Positions 39,386 through 50,267 are shown, counted from the stretch's first letter. The stretch: 64,000 bases of DNA from Pacificoceanicola onchidii (GCF_004804335.1 NZ_SRXY01000006.1:1-64000); one strand, 5' to 3'. Made by a program: numbers and translations. The notes: a model not told the origin generated them from the letters alone.

Positions 39386-40984
39386 GTGACCCATTCCAGC
39401 ACGTCCGCTATCAGCGATCTGTTCATCATCGGCGGCGGCATCAACGGCTGCGGCATCGCGCGTGATGCGGCGGGGCGCGGTATGACCGTCACGTTGGCGG
39501 AGATGAACGATCTCGCCTCTGCCACCTCCTCGGCCTCGACCAAGCTGTTTCACGGTGGTCTGCGCTATCTGGAATACTTCGAGTTCCGCCTCGTGCGCGA
39601 GGCGCTGATCGAGCGCGAAACCCTCCTGCGCGCCATGCCCCATATCAGTTGGCCCATGCGCTTTGTCTTGCCTTATCATAAGGATATGCGTTTCGAGAGC
39701 GACACGCCCACCTCGAAACTGCTCAGCTTTGTCATGCCCTGGATGAAGGGCCGCCGCCCCGCGTGGCTGATCCGGCTCGGCCTGTTCCTCTACGACCATC
39801 TGGGCGGGCGCAAAATCCTGCCCGGCACATCAACCCTGTCACTCAAGGGCACCGCCGAAGGTGCGCCGCTCGATCAGCGTTTTGAAAAGGCCTATGAATA
39901 CTCCGATTGCTGGGTCGAAGATTCGCGCCTTGTGGTGCTCAACGCCCGCGACGCCGAAGCGCGCGGCGCGCAGATCCTGACCCGGACAAAGGTGCTCTCG
40001 GCCCGCCAGACAGACGGCCTGTGGGAGATCGAAACGCGCAATAGCGAAAATGGCGAAACCCGCCTGCACCGCGCCCGCATGCTGGTCAACGCGGGCGGGC
40101 CGTGGGTTGGCGACATCATCCAGAACACCGCGCGGCTCAACTCCCGCGAAGGCGTGCGCCTTGTGCGCGGCTCGCACATTGTGACCCGCCGCCTCTTCGA
40201 TCATGACAAATGCTACTTCTTTCAGGGCACCGACGGGCGCATCATCTTTGCCATCCCCTACGAGACCGATTTCACCCTGATCGGCACCACTGATGCCGAA
40301 CACGCAAACCCTGACGACAAACCACAGATCACCGACACCGAACGCGACTACCTGATCGCCTTTGTCAATCAATACCTGACGCAAGGCATCAGCGCCGACG
40401 ACATCGTCTGGACCTACTCCGGCGTGCGCCCGCTCTATGACGACGGCGCAAGCAGCGCTACGGCGGCCACGCGCGATTACACGCTCAAGGTCGACACCTC
40501 CGCCGGTGCGCCGGTGCTGAACATCTTTGGCGGCAAGATCACCACCTACCGCCGTCTCGCGGAAAGCGCCTTGGAGCAGATCGCGTCGCATATCCCTTCG
40601 GACAAAGGCCCATGGACCGCTGGCATCCCCCTGCCCGGCGGCGATTTTCCGGTGGACGGGGTGCAAAACCTTGTGGACGATCTCAAGGCCCGCCACCCGT
40701 TTCTGAAAAACCGCCAGGCGCTCCGCCTGATCCGCGCCTATGGCACCGACGCCCGCGACATCCTGCACGGCGCAAGGGCCGCCGACGATCTGGGCATTGA
40801 TTTCGGCGCGGGGCTCACGGAGAGCGAAGTGCGCTGGCTCATGTCCCATGAATACGCGCGCACGGCCCATGACGTGGTCTGGCGGCGCTCCAAACTGGGC
40901 CTGCGCCTAACCGCCGAGCAGATCACGGCGCTCGACGACTGGATGGCCCAAAGCCGCGCGACCCCGGCCACGGCCGCCGAATAA
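39386..40984 (+). CDS. glpD: Glycerol-3-phosphate dehydrogenase (FAD)
   Basis: 532 aa. The FAD motif LFIIGGGINGCGIARDAAGRG near the N-terminus and SSASTKLFHGGLRYLEYFEF are diagnostic for GlpD. Conserved YSGVRPLYDD and GGKITTYRRLAE follow. It is membrane-associated and oxidises glycerol-3-phosphate to dihydroxyacetone phosphate, passing electrons to quinone. The start is GTG at 39386 with AAGGGGG upstream. It is followed by glpK after 67 bp. Confidence 0.96.
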   Translation: MTHSSTSAISDLFIIGGGINGCGIARDAAGRGMTVTLAEMNDLASATSSASTKLFHGGLRYLEYFEFRLVREALIERETLLRAMPHISWPMRFVLPYHKDMRFESDTPTSKLLSFVMPWMKGRRPAWLIRLGLFLYDHLGGRKILPGTSTLSLKGTAEGAPLDQRFEKAYEYSDCWVEDSRLVVLNARDAEARGAQILTRTKVLSARQTDGLWEIETRNSENGETRLHRARMLVNAGGPWVGDIIQNTARLNSREGVRLVRGSHIVTRRLFDHDKCYFFQGTDGRIIFAIPYETDFTLIGTTDAEHANPDDKPQITDTERDYLIAFVNQYLTQGISADDIVWTYSGVRPLYDDGASSATAATRDYTLKVDTSAGAPVLNIFGGKITTYRRLAESALEQIASHIPSDKGPWTAGIPLPGGDFPVDGVQNLVDDLKARHPFLKNRQALRLIRAYGTDARDILHGARAADDLGIDFGAGLTESEVRWLMSHEYARTAHDVVWRRSKLGLRLTAEQITALDDWMAQSRATPATAAE

Positions 40985-41051
40985 GAGCGCTTTTCATCCC
41001 GGCGCAGATCGCTGACACTCGACCAAACGGACCCATGAGGGAGGAGACCGC

Positions 41052-42542
41052 ATGACCCATATTCTCGCCATCGACCAGGGCACCACGTCCAGCCGCGCGA
41101 TCCTCTTTGACACGGATCTGAAGATCCTCGCCACCGCGCAGGAGGAGTTCGAACAGCATTACCCCGCCTCGGGCTGGGTCGAGCATGACTGTTCCGATCT
41201 GTGGACCACCACCGCCGCCACCTGCCGCGCGGTCATGGAAAAGGCCGGGATCAAGGCCGAGGCCATCGCGGGCATCGGCATCACCAACCAGCGCGAAACC
41301 ACGCTGATCTGGGACCGTATCAGCGGCGAGCCGATCCACAACGCCATCGTCTGGCAGGACCGCCGCACCTCTGCGCTCTGTCAGGAGCTCAAGGCGGCGG
41401 GCCATGAACAGACCGTCACGGACCGCACCGGCCTGCTGCTCGATCCCTATTTCTCCGGCACCAAGGTCGCCTGGCTGCTCGATAACGTCGAGGGCGCACG
41501 CGCCCGGGCCGAACGCGGCGAGCTGCTCTTCGGCACCGTCGACACATGGTTGATCTGGAAGCTCACGGGCGGAGCAGAGCACGTCACGGACGCCACCAAC
41601 GCCGCCCGTACCATGCTCTATGACATCCGCAAGGGCCGCTGGTCCAAGACCATGTGCGACATGCTGGGCATCCCGATGACCATGCTGCCCGAGGTCAAGG
41701 ACTGCGCCGCCGACTTCGGCATGGCCCGCGCCGATCTCTTTGGCGCGGAAATCCCGATCCTTGGCGTGGCCGGAGATCAGCAGGCCGCCACCATCGGTCA
41801 GGCCTGTTTCGAGCCGGGGATGCTCAAGTCCACCTATGGCACTGGCTGCTTTGCGCTTCTGAACACCGGCGAGACGCCGGTCACCTCGAACAACCGCCTC
41901 TTGACCACCATCGCCTACCAGCTGGGTGGCAAACCGACCTACGCGCTCGAAGGCTCGATCTTTATCGCGGGGGCCGTGGTGCAATGGCTGCGGGACGGGC
42001 TGAAGATCATCCGCAACGCGTCCGAAACCCAGCCTCTGGCCGAGGCCGCCGATGATACGCAGGACGTAATCTGCGTGCCCGCCTTCACCGGGCTTGGCGC
42101 GCCCTACTGGAACGCGGAATGCCGCGGGGCGATGTTTGGACTGACGCGCGGCTCCGGACCGGAAGAATTCGCGCGCGCCGCGCTGCAATCGGTCGGCTAC
42201 CAGACCCGCGATCTGCTCGAGGCGATGACCGCCGACTGGCCGGGGGCCACGCAGAGCACGCTGCGCGTGGACGGCGGCATGAGCGCATCAAGCTATGCGA
42301 TGCAGTTCCTTTCGGACGTGATCGGCGCGCCGGTGGAGCGCCCCGAAGTGCTGGAGACCACCGCCATGGGCGCGGCCTGGCTCGCCGGGCACCAGGCCGG
42401 GATCCTGCCGCCCATGGGTGATTTTGCCAAGGGCTGGAGCGCCGAGGCGCGCTTTGACCCGGCCATGGACGCCAGCCAGCGCGAGACGAAATACGCTGCC
42501 TGGAAACGGGCGGTTGCGGCAACAATTGATTTTACGGGCTAG
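41052..42542 (+). CDS. glpK: Glycerol kinase
   Basis: 496-aa FGGY-family kinase that makes glycerol-3-phosphate from glycerol and [18 protein letters not shown] (phosphate-binding) is at the N-terminus, followed by [28 protein letters not shown] and [22 protein letters not shown] lies upstream of the ATG. The length equals the usual 495-500 aa. No glycerol facilitator or glycerol ABC transporter is seen in the window. Confidence 0.97.
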   Translation: MTHILAIDQGTTSSRAILFDTDLKILATAQEEFEQHYPASGWVEHDCSDLWTTTAATCRAVMEKAGIKAEAIAGIGITNQRETTLIWDRISGEPIHNAIVWQDRRTSALCQELKAAGHEQTVTDRTGLLLDPYFSGTKVAWLLDNVEGARARAERGELLFGTVDTWLIWKLTGGAEHVTDATNAARTMLYDIRKGRWSKTMCDMLGIPMTMLPEVKDCAADFGMARADLFGAEIPILGVAGDQQAATIGQACFEPGMLKSTYGTGCFALLNTGETPVTSNNRLLTTIAYQLGGKPTYALEGSIFIAGAVVQWLRDGLKIIRNASETQPLAEAADDTQDVICVPAFTGLGAPYWNAECRGAMFGLTRGSGPEEFARAALQSVGYQTRDLLEAMTADWPGATQSTLRVDGGMSASSYAMQFLSDVIGAPVERPEVLETTAMGAAWLAGHQAGILPPMGDFAKGWSAEARFDPAMDASQRETKYAAWKRAVAATIDFTG

Positions 42543-42555
42543 GGCTGTTTGCGCT

Positions 42556-42828
42556 TAGGGTCAGGACCCATTGATTTGCGATACGCAGCAAGGAAAAATG
42601 CGCGTTATCAGACGTTTGGATTTCGCAGGCAAGGCTGGTTGCCTTGGCAAGGAAGCCACGGTCCGAAGGACGAGAGCGTGCATTTCTCCTTGCCCTTTGG
42701 GTTTGACGGATTTTGCCCCAGCCTGCGTTATAGAGCCTTGAAATAGATAACTATTCCTGCAGCTCTATGCCTTGCCTGAAACAAAATCTGTCAAACTGCG
42801 CGTCGTAAATCAATGGGTCCTGACCCTA
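42556..42828. mobile_element. ~273-bp non-coding element with 22-bp perfect terminal inverted repeats
   Basis: The left end (42556-42577) begins TAGGGTCAGGACCCATTG and the right end (42807-42828) is its exact complement. Similarity of the two ends extends inward to about 32 bp with mismatches. The interior has no supported ORF and a lower GC content than the flanks. A TA at each outer edge may be a target duplication. This looks like a MITE or a deletion derivative of an IS. It fills the glpK-clbS gap. Confidence 0.75.
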
Positions 42829-42903
42829 GGGCTCTGACCCTGATCAAGGCAAACAACCACAAGTTGGGCGTATACTTGGGCCATCCACAACGGAGGGTCC
42901 ACA

Positions 42904-43392
42904 ATGCCTGCAAAAACCAAAGACGAACTTCTGACAGTGACGGTCAAGGAGTACGCCAAGCTTGCACGCGTGCTCGCGCCGATCCCTGCGGAGAAGGCGC
43001 TGGAAAAGGACGTGGATGACACCTCGATCAAGGACATCATCGGCCACCGCGCCCATTGGATTGACCTGTTTCTTGGCTGGTATCGGGATGGCATGGCCGG
43101 GCTGGAGGTCGCCCTGCCCGCCCCCGGTTACAAGTGGAACGAGTTAAAACGCTACAACGCCGATCTGCGTGCCAGACAGATGGATCTGGGCTGGGATGCG
43201 GCGCGCGAGATGCTGGCGGAGCGCCACGCGGCGCTTCTGGCCTTTATCGAAGGGCTCAGCGACGCCGACCTTTACGGCGCGCCCATGAAAGGCGGCAACA
43301 ACCACTGGACGCCGGGCCGCTGGGCCGAGGCGGCAGGGCCGAGCCACTACCGCTCTGCGGCGAAGTACCTGCGCGCGCGGCTTCGGGGATAA
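42904..43392 (+). CDS. ClbS/DfsB family four-helix protein (DUF1706)
   Basis: 162 aa. MPAKTKDELL...EYAKLARVLAPIP at the N-terminus, IIGHRAHWIDLFLGWYRDG and PGYKWNELKRYN match DUF1706/ClbS-like proteins of the DinB-like four-helix fold. ClbS itself is the colibactin-resistance cyclopropane hydrolase; most family members are uncharacterised, and no colibactin-type genes are present here. ACGGAGGG lies upstream of the ATG. It stands alone after an inserted element and converges with the VPLPA gene 3 bp away. Confidence 0.88.
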   Translation: MPAKTKDELLTVTVKEYAKLARVLAPIPAEKALEKDVDDTSIKDIIGHRAHWIDLFLGWYRDGMAGLEVALPAPGYKWNELKRYNADLRARQMDLGWDAAREMLAERHAALLAFIEGLSDADLYGAPMKGGNNHWTPGRWAEAAGPSHYRSAAKYLRARLRG

Positions 43393-43395
43393 GGT

Positions 43396-44016
43396 CTAGA
43401 CGCGCCGCCGGGCTGCCGCCAGTCCGGCGAGCCCGCTCAGCAGCAGCAGAAGTGAGGCAGGCAACGGCACCGCCGCCGGGGCCGCCTCCACCGTTCCAAT
43501 CGCAAAGCTGCTGCCGAAACTGCCGCCCGTGGGCTGATAAAACAACCAACCTGTCGACGCCGCAGGGGCGATGGAGAACAGAGTGCTCAGGTCTTCAAAG
43601 TCCGCGGCAAAAGGGCCGCCGTCTACGAAGATCGAAAAACTGGCACTCGAGTACCCGCCGCCGAAAAACGGATCGCTGGGGTCAAAAAACAGCGAGAACG
43701 ACAGGCCCGAAGAATTCACCACCACCCGGCTGTCGAGCAGACCCGGTGTTGGTGTCAGGAAACCGATCTCGGTGCCCCCGATCGAAAAGCTCAAGCTTGC
43801 CAGATCCGCCGGTTCAAATTCGAACGTCCCGCCCGGAAGCGCACCAAAGGCATCCGTCAGACCATCCGAGAAACTGCCCGAAAACTCCCATATCTCCGGC
43901 GTGGTGTTGAACGGGCTCGATGGCAGAAGACCGCTGGCATTGACGTTGATCGTGCCCGCCTGCGCCAGGGACGCCGCGCAGGACAAGACCAATCCGGACA
44001 AAAACGCTTTCAGCAT
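43396..44016 (-). CDS. Secreted VPLPA-CTERM protein
   Basis: 206 aa. The signal peptide MLKAFLSGLVLSCAASLAQA is cleaved after AQA near 20. A Ser/Phe/Gly-rich beta-type exported domain without Cys follows. The C-terminus is VPLPASLLLLLSGL followed by a hydrophobic stretch and a basic ARRRV tail, which is the VPLPA-CTERM sorting signal processed by an exosortase-type enzyme. No exosortase is seen nearby. GGAAGG precedes the ATG at 44016. The function of the mature domain is unknown; surface or extracellular-matrix roles are typical for the class. Confidence 0.88.
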   Translation of the reverse strand: MLKAFLSGLVLSCAASLAQAGTINVNASGLLPSSPFNTTPEIWEFSGSFSDGLTDAFGALPGGTFEFEPADLASLSFSIGGTEIGFLTPTPGLLDSRVVVNSSGLSFSLFFDPSDPFFGGGYSSASFSIFVDGGPFAADFEDLSTLFSIAPAASTGWLFYQPTGGSFGSSFAIGTVEAAPAAVPLPASLLLLLSGLAGLAAARRRV

Positions 44017-44109
44017 AGAAGACCTTCCAACTCTCAAATCTCTGCCCGCAATACTGAACACTTTTAACCATTTGGGCAAGCTCCGTGCCCGAGGCCGCCC
44101 CGAACAACG

Positions 44110-44134
44110 AAAAAAGGGGGCCGCTGTGGCCCCC
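44110..44134 (-). terminator. Intrinsic terminator after nqrF
   Basis: GGGGGCC (44116-44122) pairs with GGCCCCC (44128-44134). On the minus strand the stem is followed by TTTTTT (44115-44110). It separates the nqr operon from the VPLPA gene. Confidence 0.85.
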
Positions 44135-44216
44135 TTGGTATTGTCATCGGCCGGGGCTTCGCCCGTTCGATCCTCAAACGCTCCCCCGGAGCGTTTGCCG
44201 CTACGCGGACCAGATC

Positions 44217-45440
44217 TCACCCACCAAAGTCATCCAGCATGATGTCTTCGCGGTCGACGCCCAGCTCAAGCAGCATGTTGATGACCGAGCTGTTCATGAT
44301 CGGCGGGCCACACATGTAGAACTCGCAGTCTTCTGGTGCCGGGTGGTTCTTCAGGTACTCTTCGTAAAGAACGTTGTGAATGAACCCGGTGTAGCCGCTC
44401 CAGTCGTCCTCCGGCATGGCGTCGGACAGGGCCACGTGCCATTCGAAGTTGTCGAACTCTTCGGCCAGCTGGTCGAAGTCCTCGACAAAGAACATCTCTT
44501 TCTTCGAACGCGCACCGTACCAGAAGGTGATCTTGCGATCGCGGTTTTCCAGACGCTTGAGCTGGTCGAAGATGTGGCTGCGCATCGGGGCCATGCCTGC
44601 ACCGCCGCCGATGAAGACCATTTCCTTTTGCGTGTCGCGGGCAAAGAACTCGCCGAACGGGCCGGAAATGGTGACCTTGTCACCGGGCTTGAGGTTAAAG
44701 ATGAACGACGACATCTGACCCGGCGGGATGCCCTGCGAGCCCGGAGGCGGCGAGGCGACACGCACGTTGAGCATGATCAGACCCTTTTCATCAGGGTAGT
44801 TCGCCATGGAATAGGCGCGCTCGATCGGCTCGTCGACGGTCGATTGATACTGCCACAGGTCAAAGCGATCCCAGTCCTCGTGATATTCGTCCTGAATATC
44901 GAACTCCTTGTAGGACAGCTTGTGCGCCGGCGCTTCGATCTGGATGTAGCCACCGGCGCGGAAGTTCACGTCTTCGCCTTCGGGCAGTTCCAGAACAAGG
45001 TTCTTGATGAAGGTCGCGACGTTTTCGTTGGAGCGCACGGTGCACTCCCACTTCTTCACGCCGAAGACCTCTTCGGGCACTTCGATCTTCATGTCCTGCT
45101 TCACGGCCACCTGACAGGACAGGCGGTCGCCGCAGGCGGCCTCGCGCTTGGTGATGTGCGATTCCTCGGTCGGCAGGATCGACCCGCCGCCTTCATGAAT
45201 GCGCACGCGGCACTGCGCGCAGGTGCCGCCGCCGCCACAGGCGGAAGGCACGAAGAGTTTCTGCTCAGCCAATGTCTGCAGCAGCTTGCCACCGGCGGGG
45301 ACGGAAATCGTCTTCTCGCCGTTGATCTCGATGTTGACGTTCCCGGTGCTGACCAGCTTGGAACGGGCGGCCATGATGATGGCCACCAGCGCCAGAACGA
45401 TCAGGGTAAAGAGGAAAATTCCAAGTCCAAACGTTGCCAT
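44217..45440 (-). CDS. nqrF: Na+-translocating NADH:quinone reductase subunit F
   Basis: A 407-aa NADH-oxidising subunit. One N-terminal membrane helix (about 5-25) is followed by a [2Fe-2S] ferredoxin domain with [14 protein letters not shown] and a fourth Cys in CGDRLSCQ. The FAD-binding domain contains RAYSMANYP, and the NAD-binding domain contains [13 protein letters not shown]. It is the last gene of the nqrABCDEF operon, 16 bp after nqrE. Confidence 0.97.
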   Translation of the reverse strand: MATFGLGIFLFTLIVLALVAIIMAARSKLVSTGNVNIEINGEKTISVPAGGKLLQTLAEQKLFVPSACGGGGTCAQCRVRIHEGGGSILPTEESHITKREAACGDRLSCQVAVKQDMKIEVPEEVFGVKKWECTVRSNENVATFIKNLVLELPEGEDVNFRAGGYIQIEAPAHKLSYKEFDIQDEYHEDWDRFDLWQYQSTVDEPIERAYSMANYPDEKGLIMLNVRVASPPPGSQGIPPGQMSSFIFNLKPGDKVTISGPFGEFFARDTQKEMVFIGGGAGMAPMRSHIFDQLKRLENRDRKITFWYGARSKKEMFFVEDFDQLAEEFDNFEWHVALSDAMPEDDWSGYTGFIHNVLYEEYLKNHPAPEDCEFYMCGPPIMNSSVINMLLELGVDREDIMLDDFGG

Positions 45441-45456
45441 GGTTCCTGCCCTCCCC

Positions 45457-46065
45457 TTACAGCTTCACGCCGCTGAAAGACATGAAGGCCAGCGCCATCA
45501 GTCCCGCGGTGATGAAGGTGATGCCAAGGCCCTGCAGCCCGTCCGGAATGTCCGAATACTTCAGCTTCTCGCGCACACCCGCCATGGCGGTGATCGCCAG
45601 CGCCCAGCCAAAGCCGGAAGAGACGCCGTAGGTCGCGGCCTCTGCGAAGTCGTAGGAGCGTTCCACCATGAACAGCGAACCACCCAGAATGGCGCAGTTA
45701 ACCGTGATCAGCGGCAGGAAGACCCCGAGCGCGTTGTAGAGCGGCGGGAAGTACTTATCGAGCACCATCTCGAGGATCTGCACCAGCGCTGCGATGACGC
45801 CGATGTAGGAGATCAGACCAAGGAAGGTCAGGTCCACGTCGCCGAACCCTGCCCAGGCCAGCGCGCCCGGCGCCAGCAGGTAGTTCAGGATCAGGTTGTT
45901 GGCGGGCACGGTGATGGCCTGCACCACCATGACCGAGATACCAAGGCCCATGGCCGTGGAGATCTTCTTGGACACGGCAAGGAAGGTACACATGCCCAGG
46001 AAGAAGGAGAGGGCCAGGTTCTCAACAAAGATCGCCTTGACCGCGAGGGAAATCAGACCTTCCAT
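45457..46065 (-). CDS. nqrE: Na+-NQR subunit E
   Basis: A 202-aa membrane subunit with six helices. [20 protein letters not shown] at the start, [13 protein letters not shown] with the Cys that helps form the intramembrane Fe centre with NqrD, and [17 protein letters not shown] are typical. The ATG overlaps the nqrD stop (TGATG). Confidence 0.97.
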   Translation of the reverse strand: MEGLISLAVKAIFVENLALSFFLGMCTFLAVSKKISTAMGLGISVMVVQAITVPANNLILNYLLAPGALAWAGFGDVDLTFLGLISYIGVIAALVQILEMVLDKYFPPLYNALGVFLPLITVNCAILGGSLFMVERSYDFAEAATYGVSSGFGWALAITAMAGVREKLKYSDIPDGLQGLGITFITAGLMALAFMSFSGVKL

Positions 46066-46718
46066 CAGTGTGCCTCTACCGATTGGATCTTGTATTCACG
46101 CTCTTCCACCTGTGCCGGTTTCCAGGTGCGCACGCCCCAGATGATCAGACCGATGACAAAGAACGCAGACGGGGGAAGCAGCATCATGCCGTTGGGCACG
46201 TACCAGCCGCCGTTGTTGACCGTCTCGAAAATGGTGATGCCGAAAAGCGAGCCCGCGCCCAGCAGTTCGCGGAAAAACGCCACGACCATCAGCAGCAGGC
46301 CATAACCAAGCCCGTTGCCAACCCCGTCGATAAAGCTGTCGATCGGCGGGTTCTTCATGGCGAAAGCTTCGGCGCGGCCCATCACGATACAGTTGGTGAT
46401 GATCAGGCCGACAAAGACCGAAAGCGTCTTCGAGATCTCGTAGGCATAGGCCTTGAGGATCTGGTCCACGAGGATCACGAGGCTCGCGATCACGACCATC
46501 TGCACGATGATCCGGATCGAGCTGGGGATCTGGTTGCGCAGCATCGAGATGAACATGGACGAAAAGCCCGTCACCGCCGTCACCGCGATGGTCATGACCA
46601 GCGCCACCTGCATCGAGGAGGTCACCGCCAGAGCCGAGCAGATGCCCAGAACCTGCAGCGTGATCGGGTTGTTGTCGACCAACGGGTCGATCAGTTGCTT
46701 GCGATAGGTCTGTGCCAT
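46065..46718 (-). CDS. nqrD: Na+-NQR subunit D
   Basis: A 217-aa six-helix membrane subunit homologous to NqrE in opposite topology. It contains [20 protein letters not shown] and [18 protein letters not shown], with the conserved Cys residues of the NqrD/E iron site. Overlaps nqrC by one base (TAATG). Confidence 0.97.
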   Translation of the reverse strand: MAQTYRKQLIDPLVDNNPITLQVLGICSALAVTSSMQVALVMTIAVTAVTGFSSMFISMLRNQIPSSIRIIVQMVVIASLVILVDQILKAYAYEISKTLSVFVGLIITNCIVMGRAEAFAMKNPPIDSFIDGVGNGLGYGLLLMVVAFFRELLGAGSLFGITIFETVNNGGWYVPNGMMLLPPSAFFVIGLIIWGVRTWKPAQVEEREYKIQSVEAH

Positions 46719-47530
46719 TACTGCACCTCCCCTGCTGTCAGGCGTTCGAGGAAAGAGCCGTAACCGGTCTCCCCCATCCAGAAACGCACGAGGTTATGAA
46801 CACCCACCGAAGTCAGCGTCGCCCCGGCAAGCGCGTCCACGTGGTGATCCGCGCCATCGGGACCGGCGGCCTTGGCCACCTGGATCGCCAGATCACCGCC
46901 GTCGTTGAACAGCTGCTTGCCGCTCCACAGAGCTTTCCAGCGGGGGTTGTCAACCTCCGCCCCAAGGCCCGGTGTCTCGCCGTGCTGATAGAACTGCAGG
47001 CCGAAGATGTCGTTGCCGTTCTCTTCGAGCGCGATGAAGCCATAAAGCGTGGACCACAGGCCGTAGCCTTCGATCGGCAGGATCACCTTGTCGATGGCAC
47101 CGGCGTCGTCGCGCAGCAGGTAGACCATGCGGAAGGCTTCCATGCTGCCGCCGAGACCCGCCGGGTCTTCGTCCAGATCACGGATGATCGCCGGATCGTC
47201 TGCCGCGGCCAGCGCGTCAAAGGTCTCCACGTCGAACTGATCGGTGAACTCGCCGGTCGAGAGGTCCAGCACGTTCGGCTCGAACTGGGCGAACACCTCG
47301 TTCACTTCTACGCCGTCCTCATAGACACCCGCCACCTGCAGGATGTTCACCCGCTTGTCGCGCAGCTGGTTTTCCGCCTGCGTCGGACGCAGCGCCACGG
47401 AGGCGGCGGAGACAACCATGGAGGCGACAAGGCACAGCGTGCCCGCGACGATCACGGTCTTGGCCACGCCATCGGGCGGTGCCGCGAGGAAGCGCGCCAG
47501 CGGGCCCTTGGGCTCGTGAGTATCAGACAT
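46718..47530 (-). CDS. nqrC: Na+-NQR subunit C
   Basis: 270 aa. One N-terminal helix and a periplasmic FMN domain. [12 protein letters not shown] near residue 240 is the flavinylation motif; the second Thr is expected to carry covalent FMN attached by ApbE, whose gene lies at 50268. Overlaps nqrB by 8 bp. Confidence 0.96.
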   Translation of the reverse strand: MSDTHEPKGPLARFLAAPPDGVAKTVIVAGTLCLVASMVVSAASVALRPTQAENQLRDKRVNILQVAGVYEDGVEVNEVFAQFEPNVLDLSTGEFTDQFDVETFDALAAADDPAIIRDLDEDPAGLGGSMEAFRMVYLLRDDAGAIDKVILPIEGYGLWSTLYGFIALEENGNDIFGLQFYQHGETPGLGAEVDNPRWKALWSGKQLFNDGGDLAIQVAKAAGPDGADHHVDALAGATLTSVGVHNLVRFWMGETGYGSFLERLTAGEVQ

Positions 47531-48722
47531 AACGCTTGGCCCTCCGTTTGATGTTGGCCTGCACGACGAAGTAGTCGATCAGCGGTGCAAAGACGTTGCC
47601 GAAGAGGATCGCCAGCATCATGCCTTCCGGGAAGGCCGGGTTCACGACACGGATCATCACAACCATGAAACCGATCAGCGCGCCGTAGATGTAGCGGCCC
47701 ATGTTGGTGTGCGAGGCGGAGACCGGCTCGGTGACCATGAAGGCCAGACCAAAGGCATAGCCACCCAGCACAAGGTGCCAGTACCACGGCATGGCGAACA
47801 TCGGGTTGGTGTCAGAGCCGATCAGGTTCAGCAGGGTCGAGAAGGCAATCATGCCGCCCAGACAGCCGACGATCAGACGCCAGTTGGCGATGCGCACCAC
47901 CAGGAGGAAGGCCAGACCGATCATCGCCGCCAGCGTCGAGGTCTCGCCGAACGAGCCCTGAATGGTGCCGATGAAGGCGTCCATCCAGTCGATGCCGCGC
48001 TCGGGCAGCGCCTGGTAGCCGTCGGATGCACCGATGGACAGGGCAGTTGCGCCGGAGAAGCCGTCAACCGGGGTCCAGATGCTGTCCCCGGACATTTGCG
48101 CCGGATAAGCGAAGTAGAGGAAGGCACGGCCGACAAGCGCCGGGTTGAGGAAGTTTTTCCCTGTGCCGCCAAAGACTTCCTTGCCGATCACCACGCCGAA
48201 GATGATGCCCAGAGCCACCTGCCAGAGCGGCGTGGAAGCGGGCACGATCAAAGTGTAAAGCATGGAGGTCACGAGGAAGCCTTCGTTCACCTCGTGCTTG
48301 CGCACGGTGGCGAAGACCACCTCGAAAATCCCGCCCGCGACCAGCGTCACGATATAGATCGGCAGGAAATACATGAGGCCATGCAACATGTTGGCGAGCG
48401 GGTTGTTTGCATTGAAGCCAATGCCAAGCCCCTCGATGATCGCCGCGCGCCAGCCGGAGGCGCCATGTTCGGCAATCGCCATGTTGGTCTGAAGACCGGT
48501 GTTATACATCCCGAACAGAATGCAGGGGATCGTCGCGATGACCACATAGGTCATGATCCGCTTCATATCGATGTAGGAGCGCGCGTGCGGCGCGACCGTG
48601 GTCACCGTCTTGGGGGTGTAGATGAAGCTTTCGACCATTTCGTAGATCGGGAAGTACTTCTCGTACTTTCCGCCTTTGACGAAATGCGGCTCGATGCTGT
48701 CGAAGAAACTGCGCAGACCCAA
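47523..48722 (-). CDS. nqrB: Na+-NQR subunit B
   Basis: 399 aa, about ten membrane helices. [11 protein letters not shown] contains the Thr that carries the second covalent [23 protein letters not shown] is also family-typical. It binds riboflavin and forms the main Na+ path. It starts 3 bp after the nqrA stop. Confidence 0.97.
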   Translation of the reverse strand: MGLRSFFDSIEPHFVKGGKYEKYFPIYEMVESFIYTPKTVTTVAPHARSYIDMKRIMTYVVIATIPCILFGMYNTGLQTNMAIAEHGASGWRAAIIEGLGIGFNANNPLANMLHGLMYFLPIYIVTLVAGGIFEVVFATVRKHEVNEGFLVTSMLYTLIVPASTPLWQVALGIIFGVVIGKEVFGGTGKNFLNPALVGRAFLYFAYPAQMSGDSIWTPVDGFSGATALSIGASDGYQALPERGIDWMDAFIGTIQGSFGETSTLAAMIGLAFLLVVRIANWRLIVGCLGGMIAFSTLLNLIGSDTNPMFAMPWYWHLVLGGYAFGLAFMVTEPVSASHTNMGRYIYGALIGFMVVMIRVVNPAFPEGMMLAILFGNVFAPLIDYFVVQANIKRRAKRYV

Positions 48723-48725
48723 AGC

Positions 48726-50090
48726 CTAGCCCTCCTTCTCGATCTTGGTCAGGCTGTCGCGAAGCGCGAGGCCATATTCATACTTGGCGGGGCAGGAGAA
48801 GCCGCAAAGCGCGAGGTCTTCCTCGTCCAGCTCCAGCGCACCCAGCGCCTGCGCGCTGTCGGTGTCCATCACCAGAAGCGCCCGCAGGAGCTGCGTCGGC
48901 AGGAAATCCTGCGGCATCAGCTGTTCGAAGGTGCCGATCGGCACCATGGCGCGACGGCCGCCGTTGAGGTTCGAGGTCAGCTTGTAGAGCTTCTTCGAGA
49001 AGGCGGAGCCGAGCACCGGCTGGAAGGCATATTTCGACGGCATCGGACGGATCCAGCCCATCGGGATCTGCTTGTGATCCTCTTCGATGAGCGTGACCTG
49101 GCGGGCATAGCGCCCGAGATAGGCCGTCTCGCCCTCCCCTGCCCGACCGCTGAGGATCGAACCGGAGATCATGCGCACCGGAATTTTTGTGGTCAGGTCT
49201 TCGGCCAGCAGCTCGGTCAACGACGCGCCCGCAACCGTGTGCACCAGACGCGGATGGCGCACCATCGGGCCGGTCAGCGCAACCACGCGGCGGCTGTCGA
49301 GCTTGCCGGTGTCAAACAGACGGCCAATGGCGATCACGTCCTGATAGCCGATGCTCCAGACCGTCTTGGCGGCAGAGGGCGGCTCGAGGAAATGCATGTG
49401 CGTGCCCGCGAGACCCGAGGGGTGCGGCCCGTCAAAGGCGGCAACCTCGACACCCTGCACTTCGCGGCCCGCCACGTGGTGGCCGGTCTCGTGGCAGAGG
49501 TAGGTCTTGCCTTCCGACAGCTTCGCGACGGCGGCCAGACCTTCGGTGAAGGCCTGCTCGTCCAGCGCGATGATCTGCGCCGCATCGGCAGAGAGCGGCT
49601 CGCTGTCCATGGCGGTCACGTAGATCGCGGCGGGACGCTCGTCGCTGCCCGGCACCTTGGAATAGGGCCGCGTGCGGAAAGAGGTCCACAGACCGGCCGC
49701 GCAGAGCTTTTCCGCCACGCCAGCCGCGCTGTCCGCACCACCAATGGCAGAGAAGTCCACCGGTTCGGCGGCGCTGTCGTCGATTTCGATCTCGACACTC
49801 ACAAGCACGCGGCGCGCGCCCCGGTTGATCGCCTTGATGCGCCCGGAAACCGGCGCGGTGATCTTGACCTCTGGAGTGTCTTTATGTGCGAGGATCGGCG
49901 CACCGGCGGCAATCACATCACCTTCCTGCACGGCAAGACGGGGTTTGAGCCCGATGTAATCCTGCCCCAGAATTGCGACGGTCCTGACGGTGGCTGTGTC
50001 GATGGTCGTGGATTCGGGTGCCCCAAGCACCGGAACGTCCAGACCTTTCTTCAACGTATATTGCGTCACGTCTTGAGTCCTGTCCTTCAT
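48726..50090 (-). CDS. nqrA: Na+-NQR subunit A
   Basis: 454-aa cytoplasmic quinone-binding subunit. LKKGLDVPVLGAPES near the start (barrel-sandwich part), PGSDERPAAIYVTAMDSEPL and GTHMHFLEPPS are NqrA hallmarks, and the C-terminus contains CGFSCPAKYEYG. The ATG at 50090 lacks a strong Shine-Dalgarno; an in-frame GTG 21 bp downstream is possible. It is the first gene of the operon and is divergent from apbE. Confidence 0.96.
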   Translation of the reverse strand: MKDRTQDVTQYTLKKGLDVPVLGAPESTTIDTATVRTVAILGQDYIGLKPRLAVQEGDVIAAGAPILAHKDTPEVKITAPVSGRIKAINRGARRVLVSVEIEIDDSAAEPVDFSAIGGADSAAGVAEKLCAAGLWTSFRTRPYSKVPGSDERPAAIYVTAMDSEPLSADAAQIIALDEQAFTEGLAAVAKLSEGKTYLCHETGHHVAGREVQGVEVAAFDGPHPSGLAGTHMHFLEPPSAAKTVWSIGYQDVIAIGRLFDTGKLDSRRVVALTGPMVRHPRLVHTVAGASLTELLAEDLTTKIPVRMISGSILSGRAGEGETAYLGRYARQVTLIEEDHKQIPMGWIRPMPSKYAFQPVLGSAFSKKLYKLTSNLNGGRRAMVPIGTFEQLMPQDFLPTQLLRALLVMDTDSAQALGALELDEEDLALCGFSCPAKYEYGLALRDSLTKIEKEG

Positions 50091-50267
50091 CTGCGCGCCT
50101 TATGGTACAGGGACGCCGGGTTTTAAAGGCAGATTCGGTCACTTTTTGCGATTTCGCCGAGTGTTTTCGCTCACATCTTTCGATTCAGTGTTGAACCCCG
50201 TCTCATTCTGCCTCAGAAGCGGGCGAACACCAGAAATGGACCTTTCAACAGCTTCCGGAGTACGCCC

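Noticed and set aside
44177-44197. AAACGCTCC...GGAGCGTTT palindrome after nqrF as a second terminator
   Set aside because: It lacks a T-run on either strand, and a better terminator lies at 44110-44134.
47709-50126. An 805-codon open frame on the plus strand opposite nqrA/nqrB
   Set aside because: It is a shadow of high-GC genes on the minus strand: the composition is His/Arg/Gly-rich with no domain, while nqrA and nqrB are unambiguous.
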